A DNA stretch of 64,000 nucleotides. It comes from Flavobacterium sp. (GTDB lineage Bacteria > Bacteroidota > Bacteroidia > Flavobacteriales > Flavobacteriaceae). Position numbers and translations under genes: made by a program. Under the pieces are notes generated by a model, which was given only the letters and a program-made list of their open reading frames with translations, was not told the DNA's origin and made no database searches. Shown one piece after another: positions 52,389 through 60,585 of the stretch; position 1 is the first letter of the stretch; the number at the start of each line of letters is the position of its first letter. The DNA lies in NCBI GenBank assembly GCA_014379405.1, contig JACMLU010000022.1:186001-250000 (forward strand), written 5' to 3'.

Positions 52389-53078
52389 ATGATTGATAAT
52401 CTTAAAAAATTTCTAAACGAAGAACAAGATCCAAAAGCTATAGAGAAAATCACTTCAAAATTGAATGATTTATTGATGAAAAACGAAGAAATTGGTTATA
52501 TCGCCGTTCAAAAAAAACCAGCGATTACCGTTTTTCCGGATAGTATCGTTGTAACCAATAAAAGAATTATCATTTGCCAACCCAAAAATATGGGACTTTC
52601 TATGAATTTCACCGATTTTACTTGGGACGAAATCGAAGGAACATTTATGAAAGAAAACATTTTAGGTTCCGAATTTTCGTTTTCGACTAAAACGCAGATT
52701 CAAGTTTCTATCGATTATATTCCAAAAATTCAAGCTAGAAAAATTTCTACTTACGCCAAGGAACAATTGGATGCATTGAAAAATCCTATTGTTACTGAAG
52801 AAGTAAAAGTTGAAATTCCAGAATTTATTCCAGAAGAAATCGTTGAAGAAGTAGAAACGGAAGAGGTGGTTAGTTATGCCGAAATTATGCCTGCAGTTTC
52901 TAATTATGCCGAACCAATTGTAGAAAACACGGCTGCTTCAACCGAAAAAATTTCAAGTGAATTGACGCAAGACGAACTTTTTGCCAAGCTTCAAAACTAT
53001 AAAAAACTCCTTGACAACGGATTGATTTTACAAGGCGAATACGATGCTTTCAAAAAGGAAATATTGAGTTTGATGTAA
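52389..53078 (+). CDS. PH-domain protein with C-terminal SHOCT motif
   Basis: 229 residues. The N-terminal bacterial PH domain is about 15-130 (IGYIAVQKKPAITVFPDSIVVTNKRIIICQPK). A Glu/Val-rich linker follows, then a SHOCT segment at about 190-229 (TQDELFAKLQNYKKLLDNGLILQGEYDAFKKEIL). No signal peptide. Such proteins are cytoplasmic or membrane-peripheral oligomers of unknown function. A strong terminator follows. Confidence 0.85.
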   Translation: MIDNLKKFLNEEQDPKAIEKITSKLNDLLMKNEEIGYIAVQKKPAITVFPDSIVVTNKRIIICQPKNMGLSMNFTDFTWDEIEGTFMKENILGSEFSFSTKTQIQVSIDYIPKIQARKISTYAKEQLDALKNPIVTEEVKVEIPEFIPEEIVEEVETEEVVSYAEIMPAVSNYAEPIVENTAASTEKISSELTQDELFAKLQNYKKLLDNGLILQGEYDAFKKEILSLM

Positions 53079-53100
53079 AACCATCTCGTTTTAAAATTAC

Positions 53101-53136
53101 AAACCCGACAAATTTCGATTTGTCGGGTTTTGTTTT
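53101..53136 (+). terminator. terminator after the PH-domain gene
   Basis: Thirteen-base arms aaacccgacaaat (53101-53113) and atttgtcgggttt (53118-53130), loop ttcg, T tail. Confidence 0.88.
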
Positions 53137-54237
53137 TTATAAAGTTTTCTTCTGTTTCTCTACAAAATTATGGGCCTGGAGTTCCAGTAATTCGGTTGCT
53201 TTCTGACGTTGCAAATCATACAATTTTTTGTCTTGGGCAATATCGTCATAGACTTTGTCGTGCATCGAAGCACTGGTTTTTACCAATAAATCGCGCTGGT
53301 ATTTATCTTGTGACAAAGTGGCTTTCAAAGCCGTTTCCAAATCTTCGAGTTTATAATCGTATTCCCCTTTTGGGGATAACAATTTGGCGATGATTGGCGA
53401 AGTTTCAATAGCCAAAAACAACAACATTATAAACAAGGAAGGAATCAACGGCAGTTTGTTCAACGCATTGATTCGCGCCATCAAACCATCAAAACCCTCG
53501 ATTATGGGTTGGGTTTCGGTTACTTTTTTGTCTAAATCGGCTTGTAGCGTTATTGCCTTTTTGTCGTTGACGGCAATTTTGGCCAAATTAGTTTTCCTGA
53601 TGGAATCCAGTTCGGCGGATGCCAAATTGTGTTTGGCAATTTTTTCTTTGAAAACGGGGCCTTTTCCCAATTTCATCGTACCTTTGGTTCCTTCGGCTTC
53701 AGTAATATAGGTTTCGTAAAGAGCATTTACTTCTTTTTCTTTCTTTGCAATTTCTGCTTTCAGATTGTCGGTTTCCGCCTTGTTTTTGTCCACGTCAGTT
53801 TTGAAATAATTGGCGACTTCTTTCTTGTTGTTCAAGGCCATCGCGTTTTTCTCTTTCAATAAAACAGTGTTGATTTCCTTTTCGAATATCTTAATTTCCA
53901 ATGGTTTCGAAATCACGATGGCAATGATTACTGCCAAAATAATTCGCGGACTGGCCTGTAAAAATTCACTTTTGAAACGATCTCTTTTTCGAATGGTGGA
54001 AACAATGAACCGATCCAAATTAAAAATTAGCAATCCCCAAACCACTCCAAATCCCATAGCAATAAAAGGATCGTCAAAAACCGTGAAAAGCGCATAAGAA
54101 CTGGCAATAAAAGCCATAACGGCAGTGAAGAAAACCGTGGCGCCAATCCCCACATATTTGGTTTGTTCGCCTTCGGAGCAACCTTCCAGCAAGGATTTAT
54201 CAGCTCCAGAACAAAGGAGGAAGAATTGTTTTAACAT
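53137..54237 (-). CDS. DUF4407 membrane protein with long coiled coil
   Basis: 366 residues. Three membrane helices lie in the N-terminal third (GATVFFTAVMAFIASSYALF, FGVVWGLLIFNLDRFIV, RIILAVIIAIVISKPLEIKIF). A periplasmic or cytoplasmic coiled coil rich in Lys/Glu (about 130-240, NLKAEIAKKEKEVNALYE) follows, then a fourth helix (LPSLFIMLLFLAIETSPIIAKLL). The C-terminus is soluble and helical. Function unknown. It is convergent with the PH-domain gene. Confidence 0.85.
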   Translation of the reverse strand: MLKQFFLLCSGADKSLLEGCSEGEQTKYVGIGATVFFTAVMAFIASSYALFTVFDDPFIAMGFGVVWGLLIFNLDRFIVSTIRKRDRFKSEFLQASPRIILAVIIAIVISKPLEIKIFEKEINTVLLKEKNAMALNNKKEVANYFKTDVDKNKAETDNLKAEIAKKEKEVNALYETYITEAEGTKGTMKLGKGPVFKEKIAKHNLASAELDSIRKTNLAKIAVNDKKAITLQADLDKKVTETQPIIEGFDGLMARINALNKLPLIPSLFIMLLFLAIETSPIIAKLLSPKGEYDYKLEDLETALKATLSQDKYQRDLLVKTSASMHDKVYDDIAQDKKLYDLQRQKATELLELQAHNFVEKQKKTL

Positions 54238-54325
54238 GATTGATTTTGATTTAATGATTGATGTTGATTAGTAATGGTTTAACGCCAAAAGTTACCGATT
54301 GTTGTAAAAAACTTTTGGGTTAAAT

Positions 54326-54364
54326 AAAGAAGAGTCCCGCAAATTGGGGACTCTTCTTGTTTTT
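54326..54364 (+). terminator. orphan intrinsic-terminator hairpin on the plus strand
   Basis: Arms aagaagagtccc (54326-54337) and gggactcttctt (54346-54357) pair perfectly, and six T follow on the plus strand. No plus-strand gene ends here, as both neighbours are on the minus strand. It may end an unannotated RNA or act weakly for the DUF423 transcript. Nothing else is recognisable in 54238-54534. Confidence 0.6.
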
Positions 54365-54534
54365 TGAATTAAAATTAACAAAACCAGAGGAACTCTAGCC
54401 TTAATTCTGCATTGGCAAATGCTGAAATTTTTTATAAATCAACTTAAATCTAAAACGAAATCGATTTCGATAGATTTAATCATTGGTCGTAAAAATAGAA
54501 ATTAAATTCCGTATAAGATTGGTTTTCAGTAATT

Positions 54535-54921
54535 TTATGATTTTTTATTGAAATAATTCAACAATAATGCTCCCCAAGCCAATATTAATAGGAATCCGCC
54601 GATGGGAGTTATAAATCCTATAGTTTTGAAATCAAAAGTGGTAAGGCTGTTTGTAGCCAATAAATAAATAGAACCAGAAAAAAACAGCACTCCAACAACA
54701 ACCAAATAATAAATTGTTTTCTTTGCTTTTTGAGGAATTTCAGTAGTCAAGCCAACAAACAATAAAAACAGGGCGTGATACATTTGGTATTTGACTCCCG
54801 TTTCGAATGTGGAAAGTTCTTCGAGTGATAAAACTTTTTTAAGGGCGTGTGCTCCAAAAGCTCCTAAAATGATGGCTAACATTCCGAAAATTGCTCCAGT
54901 AGAAATAATTTTTTTGTCCAT
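54535..54921 (-). CDS. DUF423 membrane protein
   Basis: 128 residues with four helices and the DUF423 signature: MLAIILGAFGAHALKKVLSLEELSTFETGVKYQMYHALFLLF. Small integral membrane protein of unknown function. It is divergent from the saccharopine-dehydrogenase-like gene. Confidence 0.9.
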   Translation of the reverse strand: MDKKIISTGAIFGMLAIILGAFGAHALKKVLSLEELSTFETGVKYQMYHALFLLFVGLTTEIPQKAKKTIYYLVVVGVLFFSGSIYLLATNSLTTFDFKTIGFITPIGGFLLILAWGALLLNYFNKKS

Positions 54922-55041
54922 TTTTTTTGAATTTGTCTACAAAAATATCGCTTTCTAGTCAAAGAAAATTAATTTTAACCATACTTTTTATTGCCACGAT
55001 TTTATTTGTGATTAACTTGCATTTGTCTTAATAATCATGAT

Positions 55042-56397
55042 ATGAGAACAATTCTAATCATCGGAGCGGGAAGATCGGCTTCCTCCTTGATTCAATATCT
55101 TTTAAACAAATCCGAAGAGGAGAAGTTGCACCTCATTATTGGGGATTTGTCATTGGCTTCCGCCCAAAAGAAAACGAATAATCATACCAATGCAACTGCA
55201 ATGGCGTTGGATATTTTCGACCAAAATCAAAGGGCAGCACTTATTCAGAAAGCGGATATCGTGATTTCGATGTTGCCGGCGCATCTTCATATCGAAGTAG
55301 CCAAGGATTGTATTGTGTATAAAAAACATTTGGTGACAGCTTCCTACATTAGCGATGCGATGCAGGAATTGGATGCTGCGGCCAAAGATAATAATTTGGT
55401 TTTTATGAACGAAGTGGGGCTCGATCCCGGGATTGACCATATGAGTGCGATGAAAGTGATTCACGAAATCAAGGTCAAAGGCGGAAAAATGCTTTTGTTC
55501 GAATCTTTCTGTGGGGGTCTTGTCGCTCCGGAATCGGATACGAATTTGTGGAATTATAAATTTACTTGGGCACCTCGAAATGTGGTGCTGGCCGGTCAAG
55601 GAGGTGCAGCAAAATTTATCCAGGAAGGGACTTATAAATACATTCCGTATTGGAATTTGTTTCGCAGAACCGAGTTTCTGGAAGTCGAAGGCTACGGCCG
55701 ATTTGAAGCCTATTCGAACCGCGATTCCCTAAAATATCTCGATGTATATGGCTTGAATGATGTCTTGACTTTGTACAGAGGAACCATTCGTCGAGTGGGT
55801 TTTTCCAAAGCTTGGAATATGTTCGTGCAACTCGGAATGACCGATGATAGCTATGTTATGGAAGGTTCCGAAAATATGAGTTACCGCCAATTCGTTAATT
55901 CTTTCTTGCCTTATCATCCTACGGATTCTGTCGAAATCAAGATGCGTTTGATTTTAAAAATTGATCAAGACGACATTATGTGGGATAAATTATTGGAATT
56001 GGATTTGTTTAATCCCAACAAAAAAGTGGGTTTAAAAGACGCCACTCCAGCCCAAATTCTCGAACAAATCCTGACCGATAGTTGGACTTTACAGCCCAAA
56101 GACAAGGACATGATTGTAATGTATCATAAATTTGGCTACGAATTAAACGGTAAAAAGGAACAAATAGATTCCAAAATGGTTTGTATTGGCGAAGACCAAA
56201 CTTATACCGCAATGGCAAAAACCGTTGGCTTGCCCGTTGCAATGGCAACCTTGTTAATCCTGAACGGAAAGATAAAAACTTCCGGAGTGCAACTTCCCAT
56301 TCGAGAAGAAGTGTATTTGCCCATTTTGAAAGAATTGGAAGAATATGGGGTTGTTTTCAAGGAACAAATTGTGCCTTATTTGGGGTATAATGCTTGA
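55042..56397 (+). CDS. saccharopine dehydrogenase-like oxidoreductase
   Basis: 451 residues. The N-terminal Rossmann domain starts TILIIGAGRSASSLIQYL and continues with NEVGLDPGIDHMSAM and ESFCGGLVAPESDTNLWNYKF, the saccharopine reductase/dehydrogenase C-terminal domain. Substrate could be saccharopine or a related lysine intermediate. The alpha-aminoadipate pathway is not typical for all Bacteroidota, so the physiological role is open. A terminator follows. Confidence 0.88.
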   Translation: MRTILIIGAGRSASSLIQYLLNKSEEEKLHLIIGDLSLASAQKKTNNHTNATAMALDIFDQNQRAALIQKADIVISMLPAHLHIEVAKDCIVYKKHLVTASYISDAMQELDAAAKDNNLVFMNEVGLDPGIDHMSAMKVIHEIKVKGGKMLLFESFCGGLVAPESDTNLWNYKFTWAPRNVVLAGQGGAAKFIQEGTYKYIPYWNLFRRTEFLEVEGYGRFEAYSNRDSLKYLDVYGLNDVLTLYRGTIRRVGFSKAWNMFVQLGMTDDSYVMEGSENMSYRQFVNSFLPYHPTDSVEIKMRLILKIDQDDIMWDKLLELDLFNPNKKVGLKDATPAQILEQILTDSWTLQPKDKDMIVMYHKFGYELNGKKEQIDSKMVCIGEDQTYTAMAKTVGLPVAMATLLILNGKIKTSGVQLPIREEVYLPILKELEEYGVVFKEQIVPYLGYNA

Positions 56398-56437
56398 TGA
56401 ATAAGTTTGATAAAATAAAAAAGGCATTGATTTATAA

Positions 56438-56469
56438 AACAAATCCGTTCTTGAGGGAACGGATTTGTT
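56438..56469 (+). terminator. terminator between the saccharopine-dehydrogenase-like and M56 genes
   Basis: Thirteen-base arms aacaaatccgttc (56438-56450) and gaacggatttgtt (56457-56469) with a 6-base loop. The genes converge, so it may serve both. Confidence 0.75.
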
Positions 56470-56476
56470 ATGATAT

Positions 56477-57949
56477 TTAAGTTTTGGATTGAATTGAGAT
56501 GGGTAGGCTGTATTGTGTTCGGATTGGCTCGTCATTTATTTTTCCAGGAGTCCATTTTGGAGATAATTTTAAAACTCTTACTGCTTCTTCACCAGTTCCA
56601 TAGCCAATGTCTCGAAGTACTTTAAAATTGGATAAGTTACCATCAGCCTCAATAACGAATGTTACGTAAACTTTCCCTGCTAATTTAACACCATCTTGGG
56701 TCTTAGGCGTTGTGAAATTCTCGCCTACAAATTTATAAAAGCCTTCAATACTACCAGTTGGATATACTGGGTTATCTGTTATTTCTGCTGTACTGTAAAC
56801 TTCATTTGGATCATCTTTTTTTGTTTTAATATTCTTTGGGTCAAATTCATCAATGACAAATGTTTTAGGTTCTTCTTTTTTTATTTTTTTTATAATTTCT
56901 TTTTCAGATAATGGTTTGTCATTGTTACTACGAATAACTAATGGTGGAGCAAGTTTTTTTTGTTTCGCCGTTAAATCTGAATATTTTTTCTTGGCAACTA
57001 CTTTTCCTTTTTTATCTTTAATTTTGAAAGTGGTTTTCTTGTAATATGCTTCTCCTGTCACGTAGATATTCTTTCCTTCTTTTTGTGTAGTTTCTTGAGC
57101 TACTACTTTTGTGCATAAAGAAAATACGAGCACCATTAATAATGGAATTATAATTCCTTTTTTCAAGAAGGCTCTTGCTGTGGATGTGGTTTTTGTCATC
57201 ATAATTAATCGTTTTTTAGTTAATAAATAATTTAAATTACTGGCCAAGTAAAAAGGTTGATTCTCGTTTGCCTTTGATAATAACAAATTTTGGTAAAACG
57301 GAATGTTGTTATAAGAATTCACGACTTTCTCATCGGCGAGGAATTCGTGATTGAGTTGAATGGCTTTTTTGTAAAAAATAAAAATGGGATTGAACCAAAA
57401 AGCTGTTTTCATAATTTCTATAAATAAGACGTCAAAGGAGTGTTTTTGGGTAACGTGAGTTAATTCATGTGAGAATAATTCTGCCTCTATTTTTTGATTG
57501 TTATAATCAATTTCACTGATGAAAATGTAGTTTAAAAAAGTGTGTGGAAGCACTTCTTCTTTTAATAAAACCAATGTTGCATTTTTTAAACCAATTTTTT
57601 TATTCGAATTTATTTTTGAGATTATTTTTAAAAGATTTCTAATAAATCGAATGGAAAGTAAAAAAGTTATAATTCCGTAAATCCCCCAAAGTATAATTGG
57701 CAAATAGTTAGTTTCTTCAACAAGAACAATACTTCCTTGATTGATTTGAATTGCACTATTTTGGATAATTGGTTTTTTAATTTCCTCAATAACTTCTATT
57801 GTTATAAAGGGAATTGCGAATGAAAAAATAAGGCTAAACAACAAGTAAAACCTATTGAATTTGTGCATTTTTTCTTTTTCCAATAGTAGCTGATAAGCAG
57901 CCAAAAGCACAAATAATGGAATTGTCGATTTGATTAGAAAGTCTGTCAT
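56477..57949 (-). CDS. M56-family (BlaR1-like) membrane metallopeptidase with TonB C-terminal domain
   Basis: 490 residues. Four N-terminal membrane helices, the zinc motif HELTH (about 162-166) in the cytoplasmic/inner-face M56 peptidase domain, a fourth helix at about 265-285, a Lys/Glu-rich linker, and a TonB_C domain at the end (VYVTFVIEADGNLSNFKVLRDIGYGTGEEAVRVL). BlaR1-type proteins sense a signal and cleave the partner BlaI repressor. The TonB_C domain instead of a penicillin-binding domain suggests an envelope signal other than beta-lactam. It overlaps the BlaI gene by 4 bases. Confidence 0.9.
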   Translation of the reverse strand: MTDFLIKSTIPLFVLLAAYQLLLEKEKMHKFNRFYLLFSLIFSFAIPFITIEVIEEIKKPIIQNSAIQINQGSIVLVEETNYLPIILWGIYGIITFLLSIRFIRNLLKIISKINSNKKIGLKNATLVLLKEEVLPHTFLNYIFISEIDYNNQKIEAELFSHELTHVTQKHSFDVLFIEIMKTAFWFNPIFIFYKKAIQLNHEFLADEKVVNSYNNIPFYQNLLLSKANENQPFYLASNLNYLLTKKRLIMMTKTTSTARAFLKKGIIIPLLMVLVFSLCTKVVAQETTQKEGKNIYVTGEAYYKKTTFKIKDKKGKVVAKKKYSDLTAKQKKLAPPLVIRSNNDKPLSEKEIIKKIKKEEPKTFVIDEFDPKNIKTKKDDPNEVYSTAEITDNPVYPTGSIEGFYKFVGENFTTPKTQDGVKLAGKVYVTFVIEADGNLSNFKVLRDIGYGTGEEAVRVLKLSPKWTPGKINDEPIRTQYSLPISIQSKT

Positions 57950-58317
57950 TTTTTCTTTTTTTGAAGTTCAACATCAATGATTTTTTTTAATTCTTCCAAT
58001 TCAATTTCTGATAAGTTTGTTTCTTTAGTAAAGAAAGAAGCAAATTGTGAAGCTGAATTGTTGAAAAAACTACTTATTAATCTGTTTACGTGTTTCGAGA
58101 AATAATCCGTTTTTTTAACCAAAGGGTAGTATTGTCTTGAGTTTCCAAATTCAGTGTAAGCCACAAAATTTTTATCAATCATTCTTTTTAATAAAGTGGC
58201 AATAGTGGTTGTTTTTGGTTTTGGTTCTGGAAAAGCCTCCAATAAATCTTTCATGAAAGCTTTTTCGAGTTTCCAAAGATGTTCCATTAATTGTTCTTCT
58301 GAATTGGATAATGACAT
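57946..58317 (-). CDS. BlaI/MecI/CopY-family repressor
   Basis: 123 residues from the ATG at 58315-58317; the open frame to 58401 runs through the promoter and is not used. Winged helix: LSNSEEQLMEHLWKLEKAFMKDLLEAF, then KTTTIATLLKRMIDKNFVAY. The C-terminal helices form the dimer and are the part cleaved by M56 partners. The gene is coupled to the M56 gene (ATGA overlap). A matching operator lies on its own promoter. Confidence 0.92.
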   Translation of the reverse strand: MSLSNSEEQLMEHLWKLEKAFMKDLLEAFPEPKPKTTTIATLLKRMIDKNFVAYTEFGNSRQYYPLVKKTDYFSKHVNRLISSFFNNSASQFASFFTKETNLSEIELEELKKIIDVELQKKKK

Positions 58318-58343
58318 ATGCTCTATGTTTTTAGAATTAACTC

Positions 58344-58376
58344 TACAAATGTAGAATAAAAAATTTAATATCCAAA
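58344..58376 (-). promoter_or_regulatory. promoter and BlaI-type operator of the blaI-M56 operon
   Basis: TTTG (58373-58376), 19 bases, then TACATTTG (58346-58353) on the minus strand is a perfect Bacteroidota promoter. The dyad CTACA-aa-TGTAG (58343-58354) sits on the -7 element and matches the TACAnnTGTA core known for BlaI/MecI operators, so binding would block RNA polymerase directly. Confidence 0.7.
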
Positions 58377-58384
58377 TTTTTAGC

Positions 58385-58422
58385 AAAAAAAATCCGTTCA
58401 TTCAGTTTAGAATGAACGGATT
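58385..58422 (-). terminator. terminator of the dipeptidase gene
   Basis: Arms aatccgttcattc (58391-58403) and gaatgaacggatt (58410-58422), with a T run on the minus strand (complement of 58385-58390). Confidence 0.8.
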
Positions 58423-58464
58423 AAAAATTTTTTCTTTGTCAAAGTTTAGAACTTTGACAAAGAT

Positions 58465-59853
58465 TTATTTCGACATTTCCACAAAATACTTGTAAAACAA
58501 AGGAATTGTTTCTATGCCTTTCAAGTAATTAAAAATTCCGAAATGTTCGTTTGGTGAGTGAATCGCATCGCTATCCAAGCCGAATCCCATCAGGATAGTT
58601 TTGCTTTTTAGTTCTTTTTCGAACAAGGCGACAATTGGAATGCTTCCTCCTGAACGAACTGGAATCGCGGTAACTCCAAAGGTTTCGGTGTAGGCTTTAT
58701 TGGCAGCTTTGTAACCAATACTGTCTGTTGGCGTAACATAACCTTGTCCGCCGTGATGTGGTTTTACTTTTACTTTCACTCCTGCTGGAGCAATGCTGAT
58801 GAAATGTTTGGTAAACAATTCGGTGATTTCTTCCCAATCTTGATTTGGAACCAATCGCATCGAAATTTTGGCGAAAGCCTGACTAGCGATAACCGTTTTC
58901 GCACCTTCTCCTGTATATCCACCCCAAATTCCGTTTACGTCAAGCGTTGGTCGAATGGAATTTCTCTCGTTGGTTACATAACTTTTTTCGCCATAGACAT
59001 CATTTAAGTCCAATGCTTTTTTATAATCTTCCAAAACGAAAGGTGCTTTGGCCATTTCAGCTCTTTCTTCCAATGACAATTCTTCGACTTTATCATAAAA
59101 ACCAGGAATGGTCACGTGATTGTTTTCGTCGTGAAGCGAAGCAATCATCTTTGCCAAAACGTTGATGGGATTGGCAACAGCACCACCATATAATCCGGAA
59201 TGCAAATCGCGATTTGGACCAGTGACTTCCACTTCCACATAACTCAAACCACGTAATCCAGTGGTGATGGAAGGTTGTTGATTAGAAATCATTCCTGTAT
59301 CCGAAATTAAAATCACGTCGCATTGCAGTTTTTCTTGGTTGCGTTCCACAAACCAGCTCAGGCTTTTGGAACCTATTTCTTCTTCGCCTTCAATCATGAA
59401 TTTCACGTTGCAAGGCAAAGTGTTGGATTGAATCATGTATTCCAATGCTTTTACGTGCATATACATTTGGCCTTTGTCGTCGCAAGAACCACGGGCAAAG
59501 ATGGCGCCTTCGGGATGAATTTCGGTTTTTTTGATTACGGGTTCGAATGGAGGAGAAGTCCATAAATCGATTGGATCTGCTGGTTGCACATCATAATGTC
59601 CGTAAACCAAAACCGTTGGCAAAGTTGAATCGATTGTTTTTTCGCCATACACAATTGGGTTTCCGGGCGTGTCGCAAATCTCGACAAAGTCGCAACCTGC
59701 TTTTTCCAAACTGGATTTTACGGTATCGGCGGTAGTGATAACGTCTTGATGGTAAGCAGGGTCGGCACTTACGGAAGGGATTTTCAACAATTCGATTAAC
59801 TCGTTAATGAAACGGTCTTTATGCTGTTGAACGTAGGATTTTATAGTTTCCAT
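58465..59853 (-). CDS. M20-family dipeptidase
   Basis: 462 residues from the ATG at 59853 (METIKSYVQQHKDRF); the open frame to 59976 has no family match there. M20 motifs: LVYGHYDVQPADP with the metal His/Asp, ARGSCDDKGQMYMHV, FMIEGEEEIGSKS (general-base Glu and metal Glu), GLRGLSYVEVEVTG and a C-terminal His in SPNEHFG. It cleaves dipeptides in the cytoplasm, with specificity not readable. Terminator and divergent tRNA-Leu frame it. Confidence 0.92.
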   Translation of the reverse strand: METIKSYVQQHKDRFINELIELLKIPSVSADPAYHQDVITTADTVKSSLEKAGCDFVEICDTPGNPIVYGEKTIDSTLPTVLVYGHYDVQPADPIDLWTSPPFEPVIKKTEIHPEGAIFARGSCDDKGQMYMHVKALEYMIQSNTLPCNVKFMIEGEEEIGSKSLSWFVERNQEKLQCDVILISDTGMISNQQPSITTGLRGLSYVEVEVTGPNRDLHSGLYGGAVANPINVLAKMIASLHDENNHVTIPGFYDKVEELSLEERAEMAKAPFVLEDYKKALDLNDVYGEKSYVTNERNSIRPTLDVNGIWGGYTGEGAKTVIASQAFAKISMRLVPNQDWEEITELFTKHFISIAPAGVKVKVKPHHGGQGYVTPTDSIGYKAANKAYTETFGVTAIPVRSGGSIPIVALFEKELKSKTILMGFGLDSDAIHSPNEHFGIFNYLKGIETIPLFYKYFVEMSK

Positions 59854-59918
59854 AATGGGTTTAAATTTTATACTTTCAAAAGTACAAAAAAGAGAGTAAA
59901 TATTTTTGAATAAATTCC

Positions 59919-59948
59919 TTTGAAAGTTAGAAGTTATGTTTATATTTG
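59919..59948 (+). promoter_or_regulatory. promoter of tRNA-Leu
   Basis: TTTG (59919-59922), 18 bases, TATATTTG (59941-59948). A leader of about 60 bases precedes the tRNA. Confidence 0.6.
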
Positions 59949-60009
59949 CACCCACAAACACCAGTTCAATGAACACCTTATTAAAATAAGAGTTTAGTGA
60001 ATTAATTGA

Positions 60010-60091
60010 GCGGATATGGTGAAATTGGTAGACATGCCAGACTTAGGATCTGGTGCCGCAAGGCGTGTAGGTTCGAGTCCTATTATCCGCA
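60010..60091 (+). tRNA. tRNA-Leu (anticodon TAG)
   Basis: 82 bases with a class II long variable arm. Acceptor gcggata pairs with tatccgc, anticodon stem ccaga/tctgg encloses loop cttagga with anticodon TAG at 60044-60046, variable arm tgccgcaaggcgt, T-arm gtagg-ttcgagt-cctat. Discriminator A, CCA not encoded. Confidence 0.96.
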
Positions 60092-60092
60092 C

Positions 60093-60125
60093 AAAAAAAG
60101 CTTCTCAGATCGAGAAGCTTTTTTT
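60093..60125 (+). terminator. terminator of tRNA-Leu
   Basis: Stem aaaaagcttctc / gagaagctttttt around agatc with a T tail, 2 bases past the tRNA. Confidence 0.85.
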
Positions 60126-60219
60126 ATTTCTACTATTTACTAAAAAAATCAGGGATCAATCCTAAAAGTTGTGGGGAAATATTAAAATATCGATTTTTGT
60201 ATTCTAAAAATAGATAGAA

Positions 60220-60585
60220 ATGCAAGATTCATTTGTTGAGATTCTCAAGTTATTGTTACCCGAAATAATAGTCGACTATTTTGAACTGACTTCTTATGAA
60301 AAAGGAGATGAAATACTCCATCTTTATTTAAGGGAGATTAACTCGATTCCTAAAGAATATCGACAATATAAATTAAGTTCCAAGGGATTCTTCGAAGAGA
60401 TAACCGTTCAAGATTTTCCAATTCGCGGACACCAAGTATATCTTCATATCACTCGCAGAAGATGGCTCAATGAAGACACTGGAAAAGTAGTTTTTAGAGA
60501 TTGGAATTTAGTGGCAGACGGAACTCGTGTAACACAGGAGTTCGCGTCTTTTTTAAAAGAAATCAATAGATTCCAAGCCAAATGA
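60220..60585 (+). CDS. ISAon1-type transposase, N-terminal region
   Basis: 121 residues: ILKLLLPEIIVDYFELTSYEKGDEILHLYLREIN, then GFFEEITVQDFPIRGHQVYLHITRRRWLNED and RVTQEFASFLKEINRFQAK, matching the separately annotated N-terminal region of ISAon1-family transposases (zinc-finger/DNA-binding part of ISL3 transposases). The stop is TGA in AAA-TGA, with the rest of the protein in the +1 frame right behind. Confidence 0.88.
   Translation: MQDSFVEILKLLLPEIIVDYFELTSYEKGDEILHLYLREINSIPKEYRQYKLSSKGFFEEITVQDFPIRGHQVYLHITRRRWLNEDTGKVVFRDWNLVADGTRVTQEFASFLKEINRFQAK

Noticed and set aside
55150..55599. 149-residue minus-strand frame in the saccharopine-dehydrogenase-like gene
   Set aside because: Shadow of a well-supported Rossmann-fold gene.
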